This document shows positions 16,666 to 25,079 of a stretch of DNA of 64,000 nt, in pieces. Position numbers and translations under genes: made by a program. Every line of letters starts with the position of its first letter. Position 1 is the stretch's first letter. The stretch lies in assembly GCF_002282895.1 (NCBI RefSeq), contig NZ_NRRB01000006.1:62001-126000 (forward strand), read 5' to 3'. Source of the DNA: Paraferrimonas haliotis (lineage in GTDB: Bacteria; Pseudomonadota; Gammaproteobacteria; Enterobacterales; Shewanellaceae). Under the pieces are notes generated by a model, which worked only from the letters and a program-made list of their open reading frames with translations, did not search any database and was not told the origin of the DNA.

Positions 16666-19600
16666 CTATCGCGTCGATGGCGCTTTCCACAGTACGTACA
16701 AGGCTGGAACAAACAGCAAACTCAGCAAGGTGGTTAACAGCGTACCGCCGGCAATAGCAATGGCAAACGGCGGCCAAAATCCGCCTCCAGACAAAATCAA
16801 CGGAGTGAAGCCACCTACGGTGGTGATGGTGGTGGAGCCGATGTGGCGACCACAGCTAAGCACCGCTGCTTTTATGCTGTCTATGTCTTTGCTTGGCTGA
16901 GCTTCCAGCTCCGCTAAAATCACAATAGCAGCGTTAATCGCCAGTCCCATCAACCCTAATAGTGCAATGATGACGTTAAAACCAAATGGGTAGTTAAACA
17001 GGTAAACACACAACAGCCCCAAACCAATGGATTGCACGGCGCTTAGCATAATAATGGCGGTAATCCTAAAGGAGTTGAAGCTCAGTACAATCGTGGCTAA
17101 CAACAACACCATAATAATGCCAATATGACTTAGCAATTTAGAAACTGCTTCGTCGCGTTTTTGGCTTTCACCACCAATCTGTAATCGATAGCCGCTTGGT
17201 AAACTAAAGCCTTGCTCGGCTAATTTTTGCTGCAGTGCCGTAAGCACCACAGACGGCAGTATACCCGCTTCAATATAGCCTTCTATCACGTTAACTCGTT
17301 CGCCATCCCGCCTCGGAATAACGCTGCGACTTGCGCTGATATCTGTGGTTGCAATGGCGGCTAACACCACACCATTGCCTTGTTTAGAGAGCAAGGTAAT
17401 GCTCTCAAGGGCATCGGTTTGTAAGCGATTGGATTCATCCAATTTAAGGCGAATGTCTATGGATTGAGTTTGCTCCAGTACACTAGCCCCGACAACGCCG
17501 CTGGTGGACATTCTTAATTGATTGGCCACATCGGCTAAGGTTAGCCCCGCCGCCAATGCACTTTCTTCATCAACATCAATGGTAACTTTAGGCGTTGCCG
17601 CCGATAACGTCGCTCTGGTGTGAGTTACGTGGTCAACCTGGGTTAACGCTAAGCGCAGGGCTTCCCCTATGGTTTGCAGTTGGTCTAAATCGGGGCCGAA
17701 TACTCTAAGCTCAACCGGCGCATTAAACGGAGGCCCTTGTTCTAACTTGCGAACCAAAATCTGTGCTTGTGGATACTGGCTATCAAAGCGTTGTTGCAGT
17801 TCAGGTATCAAGGCATTAGCCACGCTAAAGTGGGGCGTTTTTACCATGGCTTGGGCATAAAAAGGGGTGCCGCTTTGACGCTGCATTAAGTTGTAGTAAA
17901 ACGACGGCGTATTGTTGCCTATGGTCCAAGCTACCCGCTCGATCTCGGATAAACTGCGAAGCTCTGCATCAAGATTTCGCACGAATTCTTCGGTGGCAAT
18001 AATGCTGCGACTGGGGTCAAGCCGTACTTCGATTTGAAACATGTCTCTATCGGATGCGGGAAAAAACTGCTCCGGCAATTTACCAGCTGCGTAAAAACCT
18101 AACACTGGAATTAAGCTTATCAGCAGGGCAGAGCGCTGAGGGTGCATCAGCGCCCAACTCAGACTCTTTCTAAACGCCCGCTGCAGCCACAACACCTGCA
18201 CCCCCTGTTGGAACCATTTAGGGCTTGTGCTTGGCCGGTAAAAACGCCCAGCAAGGCCTGCAATTAGTGTGTGGGAAATCAAATAAGAGCCAATTAGGGC
18301 GAAGATCACCGCCAATGCAATACCACCAACAAACTCACCGGCGGGACCGGGCATAATAACGATGGGCATGAAGGCTAAAATGGTGGTGATGGTTGAGCCC
18401 GCCAGTGGTAACCAAAAGTGCTTAATGGTTTTCGACACCGCCGCCACAGCATTGTCTCCTTGGCGACGACGTTGAGCGATGGCATCCACAATAACAATGG
18501 CGTTATCTACCATGATGCCTAAGGCAACTACTAAGCCTGTTACCGACATTTGATGGATAGGTAAGCCGTAATACTTCATGACGGTGAGAGTGAATAGGGC
18601 GGTGAGCGGCAGTGCCATCGCTACTAATACGGCATTGCGCCAGCCTAAGGTAACCAGCAACACCAGTAAAATTAGTACAAAGCCTAGTAGCAGACTTTCC
18701 ACCAGTTCAGACAGTCTTGCCTGGGTGTAGTCCTGTTGCTCAAACAACCACTCAAGCTTGATATTGGACGGGAGGATTTGTTCAAGGTTGTCTATGGTTT
18801 GATGAACCTTTTCTGTCCACAAGTCCACTCGAAATTCCGCCAGCATACGAGCACCAATGATGATTCCGGTTTCACCGTTGATCAAACTGATTTCAGCAGC
18901 GGGCCATTTAGGTTGGCGTTGAATATCGGCAACGTCAGTTAAACGAACGACTTGGCCGTTGTCGTTAATTTTAATGGGTACTTGAGCGATGCGATTGAGT
19001 GAGTCGAGCTCTCCGGTAACTTCAATTTGAGCTCGGTAGCTGTTGTTAACCAGCTCACCGGCGGAAATCTTAGCATCCGCGTTTTGCAAACGAGTCGCCA
19101 CTTGAGATGGTGACAATTGCAATTGACTCAAGCGATTACCATCGAGTGTCACCAAAAACTCTTCTCGAGGCTCGCCAACAATGGCAACGTGAGCAGTGCC
19201 GGCCAATAACCTAAGCTGACTTTCTATTTCTTTAGCGTAACGGTTAAGCACCTCTAATTGCGGCTCACCTGGGCCGTTCCAGCTTAAACCAACTAACGAA
19301 GTAAAGGCATAGGCAATTTCGTCATCCAGCCTAGGATCTAAGGCGTCACCAGGAAGCTTGTCTTGAGCATCGTTAAGCAGATCTCTGGCTCTTGACCAAA
19401 CCGGCTTAGTGTCAAAAATGCTGTCTTTAAGCTCCAACTGAATCACAGATAAACCCGGTCGAGAGCTTGAGGTAATGAGCTTTAGTTGTTCCAATCGGCG
19501 CAGCTCGTTTTCCAAAACTTCGGTAACCAAGGCTTCGACGCGTTCGGCAGAGGCGCCAGGAAGGGGCGTGACCACGCTTGCAAAACGGTTGGTAAGCTCA

Positions 19601-19707
19601 GGATCTTCCATGCGCGGTAGCGAGGATAATGCGCCAAAACCGGCCACTAGAATCAACGCAATAAACAACCCAGCGATGCGACCATTTTCAACCAAAGCTC
19701 GGATCAT
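16666..19707 (-). CDS. RND-family efflux permease
   Basis: A 1013-residue inner-membrane permease with the RND plan: one N-terminal helix, a large periplasmic loop, helices 2-6, a repeat of this, and C-terminal helices. Drug-efflux relatives pump substrates by proton antiport through a membrane-fusion protein and an outer-membrane channel. TM4 reads GLVVALGIMVDNAIVIVD: one of the two usual Asp residues is present, the next is Asn. TM10 reads GLMGLAINAAIVIL, where AcrB has the essential Lys. By eye the canonical Asp-Asp-Lys relay is therefore incomplete, as in some divergent RND subfamilies. It overlaps the fusion-protein gene by 4 bases (ATGA). No TolC-type gene is adjacent. Substrate unknown. 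Confidence 0.9.
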   Translation of the reverse strand: MIRALVENGRIAGLFIALILVAGFGALSSLPRMEDPELTNRFASVVTPLPGASAERVEALVTEVLENELRRLEQLKLITSSSRPGLSVIQLELKDSIFDTKPVWSRARDLLNDAQDKLPGDALDPRLDDEIAYAFTSLVGLSWNGPGEPQLEVLNRYAKEIESQLRLLAGTAHVAIVGEPREEFLVTLDGNRLSQLQLSPSQVATRLQNADAKISAGELVNNSYRAQIEVTGELDSLNRIAQVPIKINDNGQVVRLTDVADIQRQPKWPAAEISLINGETGIIIGARMLAEFRVDLWTEKVHQTIDNLEQILPSNIKLEWLFEQQDYTQARLSELVESLLLGFVLILLVLLVTLGWRNAVLVAMALPLTALFTLTVMKYYGLPIHQMSVTGLVVALGIMVDNAIVIVDAIAQRRRQGDNAVAAVSKTIKHFWLPLAGSTITTILAFMPIVIMPGPAGEFVGGIALAVIFALIGSYLISHTLIAGLAGRFYRPSTSPKWFQQGVQVLWLQRAFRKSLSWALMHPQRSALLISLIPVLGFYAAGKLPEQFFPASDRDMFQIEVRLDPSRSIIATEEFVRNLDAELRSLSEIERVAWTIGNNTPSFYYNLMQRQSGTPFYAQAMVKTPHFSVANALIPELQQRFDSQYPQAQILVRKLEQGPPFNAPVELRVFGPDLDQLQTIGEALRLALTQVDHVTHTRATLSAATPKVTIDVDEESALAAGLTLADVANQLRMSTSGVVGASVLEQTQSIDIRLKLDESNRLQTDALESITLLSKQGNGVVLAAIATTDISASRSVIPRRDGERVNVIEGYIEAGILPSVVLTALQQKLAEQGFSLPSGYRLQIGGESQKRDEAVSKLLSHIGIIMVLLLATIVLSFNSFRITAIIMLSAVQSIGLGLLCVYLFNYPFGFNVIIALLGLMGLAINAAIVILAELEAQPSKDIDSIKAAVLSCGRHIGSTTITTVGGFTPLILSGGGFWPPFAIAIAGGTLLTTLLSLLFVPALYVLWKAPSTR

Positions 19708-20816
19708 GGTTGAATATCCTCACGGGCAATTTCTACCAGCTGTCCGGCCACGAGTCGATGCAGCCCTTGGGAGACAATCTGTTCACCGTCGCTAATCGCT
19801 CCTTGTATATAGGCACGTTGCTGGTTGGCGTACAGTATATCCACATCTCTTCGTTGAATGGTCAAGTCGCCGTCTTGAGGTTTCACCACAAATACGTTCC
19901 AACGACCTCTAATGCCGTTAATCAGGGCATCGCTAGGAACCCAAAAGCCCGGCACTTGTTGTAAATGATCCATTTCCATGGTGACCAGTTGCCCATTTAC
20001 TGTGATTACATCGCTGGGTAAGGAAATGCGGACGGTCTGAGTGCGACTGCCGGAGGAGAGCTGCTGACTAATACCGGCAACCTTGCCTGTTACTTGAGCG
20101 TCGTTGATGAGTATCTTGAGCTCTTGACCAATGCCGAGCTTAGCGGCGCTTTTCTGAGGTACGCCAATATAGGCTTCGGCCGTTGTTGGGTCTACTAAGC
20201 TTACGATCTGAGTTGAGGGAGCAACCACTTGTGAGGGATCCGCTTGACGCTGGGTAATAACCCCTGCAAACGGTGCTACCAAAATGGATTTTTCAAGACG
20301 CAGGTGATTGCCTTTGAGGCTGGCTTGCAATCGATTTAGATTGGCAGTCAGCGCATTACGTTGGCTGTTAAGCTCATCAATAACCTGTTGCGATTGAAAC
20401 CCTTGCTTGTTTAAGTCGTTGTTGCGCTCAAGGGTCGACTGATTCAAGTTTAGCTCAGCCTGAGTTTGATTAATTTGAGCCTGTAATTGTGCTTGTTCAG
20501 CCAGCAATAATTGTTGGTCGAGGCGGGCTAAAACCTGACCCTTGCTCACGCTATCGCCTATATCCACCTCAAGACTTTTCAGTTTCCCTGATAACTCAAA
20601 ACTTAGGTTGCTGCTGTTTCTTGCTCTTATGACGCCGGCGTATTGGCGCTGAAGTTGATAACTGTCTTGCTGAGCTAAGGTCAATGTAGTGACCATCGCC
20701 TTGGGGGTAGAGGTTGGCTCGCTAGCCGGTTGACAGGCACTTATGAGCGCGAGCGCAGTAATAAAGCACCCTTGCTTAAGGATCGTGGCGAGTGGCTGCG
20801 AACGTTTTATGGTCAT
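19704..20816 (-). CDS. RND efflux membrane-fusion lipoprotein
   Basis: A HlyD/AcrA-type periplasmic adaptor of 370 residues. ALALISACQPAS is a lipobox with the lipidated Cys near residue 28. Next come the first half of the lipoyl domain (AGVIRARNSSNLSFELSGKL), a coiled-coil hairpin of about 100 residues rich in Gln, Leu and Asn, the second lipoyl half (ILVAPFAGVITQRQADPSQVV), then the beta-barrel and membrane-proximal domains. It would link the permease to an outer-membrane channel encoded elsewhere. It is the first gene of the pair and is divergent from a TetR gene, the usual arrangement for a self-regulated efflux operon. Confidence 0.92.
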   Translation of the reverse strand: MTIKRSQPLATILKQGCFITALALISACQPASEPTSTPKAMVTTLTLAQQDSYQLQRQYAGVIRARNSSNLSFELSGKLKSLEVDIGDSVSKGQVLARLDQQLLLAEQAQLQAQINQTQAELNLNQSTLERNNDLNKQGFQSQQVIDELNSQRNALTANLNRLQASLKGNHLRLEKSILVAPFAGVITQRQADPSQVVAPSTQIVSLVDPTTAEAYIGVPQKSAAKLGIGQELKILINDAQVTGKVAGISQQLSSGSRTQTVRISLPSDVITVNGQLVTMEMDHLQQVPGFWVPSDALINGIRGRWNVFVVKPQDGDLTIQRRDVDILYANQQRAYIQGAISDGEQIVSQGLHRLVAGQLVEIAREDIQP

Positions 20817-20848
20817 TGTTATTGAATTCCGGCAAAACTGTACTCATT

Positions 20849-20872
20849 AGTCTAGTTTTAGCAAACTGGACT
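20849..20872. promoter_or_regulatory. Probable TetR operator in the efflux/tetR gap
   Basis: AGTCTAGTTT and AAACTGGACT are inverted arms (9 of 10 matching) around TAGC, 24 bases in all. A further GACT...AGTC pair follows at once (20869-20880), so half-sites recur across the gap. The palindrome lies between the divergent efflux and tetR starts and overlaps the -35 region of the proposed tetR promoter, as expected for autorepression. Confidence 0.55.
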
Positions 20873-20894
20873 GTCTAGTCTAATTGTGTATAAA
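20867..20894 (+). promoter_or_regulatory. Probable tetR promoter
   Basis: TGGACT (20867-20872) and TATAAA (20889-20894) are 16 bases apart. The TetR ATG is 45 bases downstream of the -10 element. Confidence 0.4.
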
Positions 20895-20938
20895 TTGTAA
20901 ACTGAAATCGCATCAAGATTGACGAGGCATAAACGAAA

Positions 20939-21553
20939 ATGGTTCGAAATAGCCGCAGTGCTATCAAACACCGCAGGATCTTAGACGCCGCGACCCAGTT
21001 GTTTTGCGAGCAAGGCTTTATGAGCACCAGCATGGACGAAATCGCCCGTTTAGCAGAGGTCTCTAAACAAACGGTTTATGCGCATTTTGGTAATAAAAAT
21101 CAATTGTTTGTCGCAGCGATTGAAGCAAGAGTGGCGGACACCATGTACCAAGGTGATTTGCTGACTGATGCACAAGCGCCGCAACAAACTTTGGAGCATT
21201 TTGGTCAGCAGTTTTTAAGTCTATTAGGCTCTAAAGAAGCCATCGCGGTGCATCGCACCTGTGTGGCTCAGGCAGAAACCCACCCCGAGCTTGCGCAAAT
21301 GTTTTATCAAGCCGGCCCGGTTCGCATCGTGGAGTCGGTTTCCGAGTATTTACAAGGACTAAATCAGCATGGGGAGTATTGCTTTTCGCCGGTAAGAGAT
21401 GCCGCCATTCGTTTATTAACGGCGCTGAAAGGGGAGGTGCAAATGCGATTGGAGCTCAACTTAGACGTGAGCGAGTGTACTAAAAGTCAGCCTGAGTACA
21501 TCGCGGCAACGGTTAAGGCGTTTTTGCTGGGGCATAAAAGCCCCAGCAGCTAA
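20939..21553 (+). CDS. TetR-family transcriptional regulator
   Basis: A 204-residue one-component repressor. The N-terminal helix-turn-helix is clear: RRILDAATQLFCEQGF, TSMDEIARLAEVSKQTVYAHF and NKNQLFVAAIE, residues about 12-62. The C-terminal ligand domain resembles the AcrR/RutR-like C-terminal type but does not reveal a ligand. It is transcribed away from the RND efflux pair with a palindrome in between, so it very likely represses that operon and itself. It ends 6 bases before the convergent chalcone-isomerase-like gene. Confidence 0.9.
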   Translation: MVRNSRSAIKHRRILDAATQLFCEQGFMSTSMDEIARLAEVSKQTVYAHFGNKNQLFVAAIEARVADTMYQGDLLTDAQAPQQTLEHFGQQFLSLLGSKEAIAVHRTCVAQAETHPELAQMFYQAGPVRIVESVSEYLQGLNQHGEYCFSPVRDAAIRLLTALKGEVQMRLELNLDVSECTKSQPEYIAATVKAFLLGHKSPSS

Positions 21554-21559
21554 TGCTCG

Positions 21560-22117
21560 CTAGTTACCCAGCATGCGCTGTTTAAGCTTTTTCTGAGCAG
21601 GCTTAGCACCTAGCCAGATACCCATAAGGGCGGTGCGAAAGTCATCGCCGTCAATGCTGACTTTCTGCTCACCATTCTTATAACCCACCACGCCAGTGCC
21701 GGGCGTGAATACGAAGGTGTATTGGTCGCCCTTAACAATTTCTTCGTTAAAGACCGCAATAAAGTTATCGATTCGGCTTTGAATTGCAGCGGTGTCGCCG
21801 TTAGTCGATAGATCGAACCCTTCAACAATCGCCTCAATGAGCTTATCGGAAGTGATGAGCCCTGAGGTAATGTTCAAACGAATGGCGCTTATCTCATCGC
21901 TGTTGATGATGGCGTTGGCGTCGCTGTTGGCTTGGCTTAAGTACAAGCTGCCCACGTACAAGTCGATAAAGAACTTCGAGCGCACACCAGCACCGTTTAA
22001 GGTGAGTTGTTGCTCGTTGGCGCTAATGGTGTCTGATAGCTCCACGCCGGATACGGTTTTGGCAAAGCTAGGGGCGGCGCAAACAATGGCCAAAGCAGCC
22101 ACAAGGTATTTCCACAT
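21560..22117 (-). CDS. Exported chalcone-isomerase-like protein
   Basis: A 185-residue periplasmic protein. MWKYLVAALAIVCAAPSFA is a clean Sec signal peptide with an A-x-A cleavage site. The mature sequence (VSGVELSDTI, LTLNGAGVRSKFFIDLYVGSLYL, ending in DDFRTALMGIWLGAKP) matches the bacterial chalcone isomerase-like family, a fatty-acid-binding-type fold found widely in marine gammaproteobacteria and not a flavonoid enzyme. I start at 22117 so that the signal peptide is at the N terminus; an upstream extension of 20 residues is unlikely. Monocistronic; function unknown. Confidence 0.85.
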   Translation of the reverse strand: MWKYLVAALAIVCAAPSFAKTVSGVELSDTISANEQQLTLNGAGVRSKFFIDLYVGSLYLSQANSDANAIINSDEISAIRLNITSGLITSDKLIEAIVEGFDLSTNGDTAAIQSRIDNFIAVFNEEIVKGDQYTFVFTPGTGVVGYKNGEQKVSIDGDDFRTALMGIWLGAKPAQKKLKQRMLGN

Positions 22118-22260
22118 GAATTGAGTCTCGTTATAAAAATTTGGCGCAATTGAAGCAAAATTAGTGCAGTTGGGCAAATTGGATTGGGTAATTTTGAGCG
22201 GTATGTCGAGCTTAGAGTAAAGCTTCTAAATCTCGGCCTATTGGGTTTTAGCAAAAGGCA

Positions 22261-22292
22261 AAAACAAAAAAGCCCCATCCAATGATGAGGCT
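22261..22292 (-). terminator. Terminator of tRNA-Phe
   Basis: On the minus strand AGCCTCATC and GATGGGGCT form a 9-bp stem with one G-U pair around ATTG (22271-22292), followed by a run of T broken once. It starts 8 bases after the tRNA 3' end. Confidence 0.85.
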
Positions 22293-22300
22293 TAATTATG

Positions 22301-22376
22301 TGGTGCCCGGAGGCGGAATCGAACCACCGACACGAGGATTTTCAATCCTCTGCTCTACCGACTGAGCTATCCGGGC
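22301..22376 (-). tRNA. tRNA-Phe (GAA)
   Basis: The 76-base minus-strand gene folds as a full cloverleaf. The acceptor stem is GCCCGGA/TCCGGGC with encoded CCA, the D-arm has AGCTCAGTCGGTAGAGC, the anticodon stem is GAGGA/TCCTC with loop TTGAAAA and anticodon GAA (plus-strand 22341-22343), and the T-arm has GGTTCGATTCC. It is a single tRNA transcription unit with its own promoter and terminator. I see no att-like duplication of its 3' end nearby, so no integrated element is suggested. Confidence 0.98.
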
Positions 22377-22386
22377 AAGGGTGGCT

Positions 22387-22415
22387 ATTAAAGACATTTT
22401 GACGGCATAAGTCAA
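22387..22415 (-). promoter_or_regulatory. Promoter of tRNA-Phe
   Basis: On the minus strand TTGACT (22415-22410) and TTTAAT (22392-22387) are 17 bases apart, placing the transcript start a few bases before the tRNA 5' end. Confidence 0.7.
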
Positions 22416-22478
22416 CTTTAAAACCACAAAATTTTGCGTTCTTGCGCCTGTTCGACGGCATTTTAAGCAACTAGCGCA

Positions 22479-22751
22479 TTATTCGCTGGGCGGAACGTAA
22501 CCTTCAATCTCTACATCACCGCCTTCAAACAAGAAATGCTCCATGTTGGTTTCCAGCATCTTACGGTGTTCAGGGTCCATCATATTCAGCTTATGCTCGT
22601 TAATCAGCATGGTTTGCTTAGCTTGCCATTGTCCCCAAGCTTCTTTGCTGATGTTATCGAAAATACGCTTACCCAGCTCGCCCGGGTACAGTTGAAAATC
22701 GAGCCCCTCGGCTTCTTTATTTAAGCGGGCACAGTGCACCATGCGAGTCAT
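22479..22751 (-). CDS. yggX: Iron-trafficking / oxidative damage protection protein YggX
   Basis: A 90-residue cytosolic protein matching E. coli YggX (91). It begins [19 protein letters not shown], with the conserved Cys at position 7, and has [32 protein letters not shown] and the [16 protein letters not shown] tail. YggX protects iron-sulfur clusters and labile iron from oxidation. It follows mutY by 3 bases; mutY itself carries a 4Fe-4S cluster, and this mutY-yggX pairing is common in gammaproteobacteria. Confidence 0.96.
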   Translation of the reverse strand: MTRMVHCARLNKEAEGLDFQLYPGELGKRIFDNISKEAWGQWQAKQTMLINEHKLNMMDPEHRKMLETNMEHFLFEGGDVEIEGYVPPSE

Positions 22752-22754
22752 TGC

Positions 22755-23801
22755 TTACTCCTTAATCGTAATCGCTTGCAATAGGCGTTCGGTTGCTGCA
22801 GCTAACCCCACCTGTTGCGGTTGCTGTAAGTTATACCAAAGTGTCGGCTGAGGTTCCATTACTCGGCTATGGTTTTGCGCCTCTACTCGCACCAACCAAG
22901 CGTTAATGTCTAAATGATAATGACTGAAGGTATGCCTAAATTGCGTCAGAGGTTGCGCTTTAGTGGCACTGTATTGCTCAGCGTACTCATGCAACTCTTG
23001 TTCGGTTTCAAACATTGGCGGACACCACAGACCGCCCCAAATGCCGCTAGGGGGACGTTGCAATAACAACACAGTATCTTTTTCTTGGATCATGGCAATG
23101 TGACAAGTTTTTACCGGCTTTTGCTTTTTAGGCTTAGGCACTGGGTATTTATCTTGTAAGCCTTTTAGCTGAGCTTGGCAGTCAATGGCCACCGGGCACT
23201 CATGGCAAAGCGGCTTGCTGCGCTTGCAAACCATGGAGCCTAAATCCATCAAGCCTTGGTTAAAAACACCGGTTTGACTGGTGGGGGTTAAGGCTTCACT
23301 TAACCGCCATAACTGCTTTTGTGTGGCTGTGGAGCCTGTCCAGCCATCCACCATTGCATGTCTGGCCAATACTCGCTTTACATTGCCATCGAGTATGGGC
23401 AAAGCCTGACCTTTGGCAAAGGTTAAAATGGACGAGGCGGTGGAGCGGCCAACTCCAGGCAGCTCAAGCGCTTGCTCTAGGGAATCTGGGAACTGGCTGT
23501 TGTGCTGTGTTTGCATCATTTTTGCCGCCTTGTGCAAATTGCGGGCACGGGCGTAATAGCCAAGGCCAGTCCACAAATGCAGCACATCATCAATGTCGGC
23601 GTTGGCCAAGGCGTCGATGCTGCTAAAGCGGCTTAAAAACCGCTCATAGTAGGGAATAACGGTAGCCACTTGGGTTTGTTGCAACATGATCTCCGAGAGC
23701 CACACTGCGTAGGCGTCATGGGTATTTTGCCATGGTAATTGTTGGCGACCGTAAGCCAGCTGCCAGTTAATGAGCCTTGTTGAAAAGGATTCGATTGTCA
23801 C
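22755..23801 (-). CDS. mutY: Adenine DNA glycosylase
   Basis: MutY removes adenine mispaired with 8-oxoguanine. The 348 residues match E. coli MutY (350). The catalytic Glu is in SEIMLQQTQV near residue 36; the helix-hairpin-helix is LELPGVGRSTASSIL with the catalytic Asp in LDGNVKRVL; the 4Fe-4S cysteines follow the C-x6-C-x2-C-x5-C pattern (CKRSKPLCHECPVAIDC). The C-terminal NUDIX-like domain (about 225-345) recognises 8-oxoG. First gene of mutY-yggX, divergent from trmB. Confidence 0.97.
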   Translation of the reverse strand: MTIESFSTRLINWQLAYGRQQLPWQNTHDAYAVWLSEIMLQQTQVATVIPYYERFLSRFSSIDALANADIDDVLHLWTGLGYYARARNLHKAAKMMQTQHNSQFPDSLEQALELPGVGRSTASSILTFAKGQALPILDGNVKRVLARHAMVDGWTGSTATQKQLWRLSEALTPTSQTGVFNQGLMDLGSMVCKRSKPLCHECPVAIDCQAQLKGLQDKYPVPKPKKQKPVKTCHIAMIQEKDTVLLLQRPPSGIWGGLWCPPMFETEQELHEYAEQYSATKAQPLTQFRHTFSHYHLDINAWLVRVEAQNHSRVMEPQPTLWYNLQQPQQVGLAAATERLLQAITIKE

Positions 23802-23874
23802 TGCTTTTAACCTGTTAACTAAGTTTGCGCATTACAGCAGGTTTGCGATTACAGATCCATCTGTGTCCGTTTAC

Positions 23875-23883
23875 TGATATAAT
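23875..23883 (+). promoter_or_regulatory. Extended -10 promoter of trmB
   Basis: TGATATAAT is a perfect TGnTATAAT extended -10 element, 57 bases before the trmB ATG. No good -35 is seen, which such promoters do not need. Confidence 0.6.
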
Positions 23884-23939
23884 CCAGCCCTTAAGTTTTC
23901 GGACCAATAGGTCTATTTCATTCAAGTGAAAGGCATAGC

Positions 23940-24656
23940 ATGAGCGATGTAACTACCGCCGAGTACAACGAAGACGGTAAATATTTACGAAAAGTGCGCA
24001 GTTTTGTATTGCGAGAAGGTCGTCTAACTAAAGGACAGCAAGCGGCGTTTGACCAGCATTGGCATCAGTTAGGGTTAGATTACTCGGCTGAGGCTATTGA
24101 TTTTGAAGCGATTTTTGGCAACAGCAATCCGGTGGTGTTGGAAATTGGTTTTGGCATGGGTAAGTCTTTGGTTGAAATGGCCAAAGCGGCTCCAGAGAAA
24201 AACTTTATTGGCATTGAAGTGCATAAGCCCGGTGTAGGCGCTTGCATTATGGAAGCGGCGGAGCTTGGATTAACCAACCTACGCTTGTATCACCACGACG
24301 CAATCGAGGTGCTTGATAACGCCATTAAGCAGGGCTCGCTGTCTTGCGTGCAGCTGTTTTTCCCAGATCCGTGGCACAAAAAACGCCACCATAAACGCCG
24401 CATTGTGCAAGCCGAGTTCGCCGAGCGCATTCGCAAAATTTTGGCTGTGGGTGGTGTGCTTCATATGGCCACCGACTGGGAAAACTACGCCGAGCACATG
24501 ACCGAAGTAATGGCAGTTGCACCGGGTTATGAGAATCTTGCTAAGGGCAGTGACTACGTCGAGCGCCCACAGCATCGCCCATTGACTAAATTTGAGCAAC
24601 GTGGACACAATCTTGGCCACTTAGTTTGGGATTTAATGTATCAAAAAGTCGACTAA
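23940..24656 (+). CDS. trmB: tRNA (guanine-N7-)-methyltransferase
   Basis: TrmB makes m7G46 in the variable loop of tRNAs using S-adenosylmethionine. At 238 residues it matches E. coli TrmB (239). The SAM-binding motif is [16 protein letters not shown] near residue 65; [14 protein letters not shown] and the characteristic [18 protein letters not shown] follow, and TxxE-type C-terminal residues ([10 protein letters not shown]) close the active site. It leads a plus-strand series with yggL and yggN. Confidence 0.97.
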   Translation: MSDVTTAEYNEDGKYLRKVRSFVLREGRLTKGQQAAFDQHWHQLGLDYSAEAIDFEAIFGNSNPVVLEIGFGMGKSLVEMAKAAPEKNFIGIEVHKPGVGACIMEAAELGLTNLRLYHHDAIEVLDNAIKQGSLSCVQLFFPDPWHKKRHHKRRIVQAEFAERIRKILAVGGVLHMATDWENYAEHMTEVMAVAPGYENLAKGSDYVERPQHRPLTKFEQRGHNLGHLVWDLMYQKVD

Positions 24657-24686
24657 TATTAGTCGTTTAACACTAGGAGTAACAAC

Positions 24687-25010
24687 ATGGCCCGTAGCCG
24701 TCGTTTGCGCAAAAAATTACGCGTTGATGAGTTTCAAGAATTGGGATTCGATGTACGCTGGACCTTCCCTGAGTCGGTAGAAGAAGACACCATTGACTCT
24801 GCGGTTGATGAGTTTATTGAGCAGGTTATTGAAGCTCGTAAGCTGGGCTTCCATGGTGGTGGGCACTACTCATGGCAAGGTCTGATTGCAACCCAATCTC
24901 TCGGTAAGTGCACCGAGGAAGACCGTCAAGCGGTTGAAGCTTACTGGAAAGGTAAGGCTGAAGACGTTGAAGTGAGCGTGTTGTACGATTTATGGTATGA
25001 CGAAGCCTAA
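24687..25010 (+). CDS. yggL: YggL family protein (DUF469)
   Basis: A 107-residue cytosolic protein matching E. coli YggL (108): ARSRRLRKKLRVDEFQELGF at the start, then ESVEEDTIDSAVDEFIEQVIE, GFHGGGHYSWQGLI and VSVLYDLWYDEA. YggL is reported to bind ribosomes; its function is not settled. AGGAGT precedes the ATG and the gene follows trmB by 30 bases, as in E. coli. Confidence 0.95.
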   Translation: MARSRRLRKKLRVDEFQELGFDVRWTFPESVEEDTIDSAVDEFIEQVIEARKLGFHGGGHYSWQGLIATQSLGKCTEEDRQAVEAYWKGKAEDVEVSVLYDLWYDEA

Positions 25011-25079
25011 AGGCTAATCTTAAAAAAGAAGCCTAGAAAGGCGAGTTCGCATTGTAAAGGTAATCAGGGAGTGTGTTAC

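Noticed and set aside
22301..22376. tRNA-Phe as an integration site for a mobile element
   Set aside because: No integrase and no partial duplicate of the tRNA 3' end was seen nearby; flanking genes are housekeeping.
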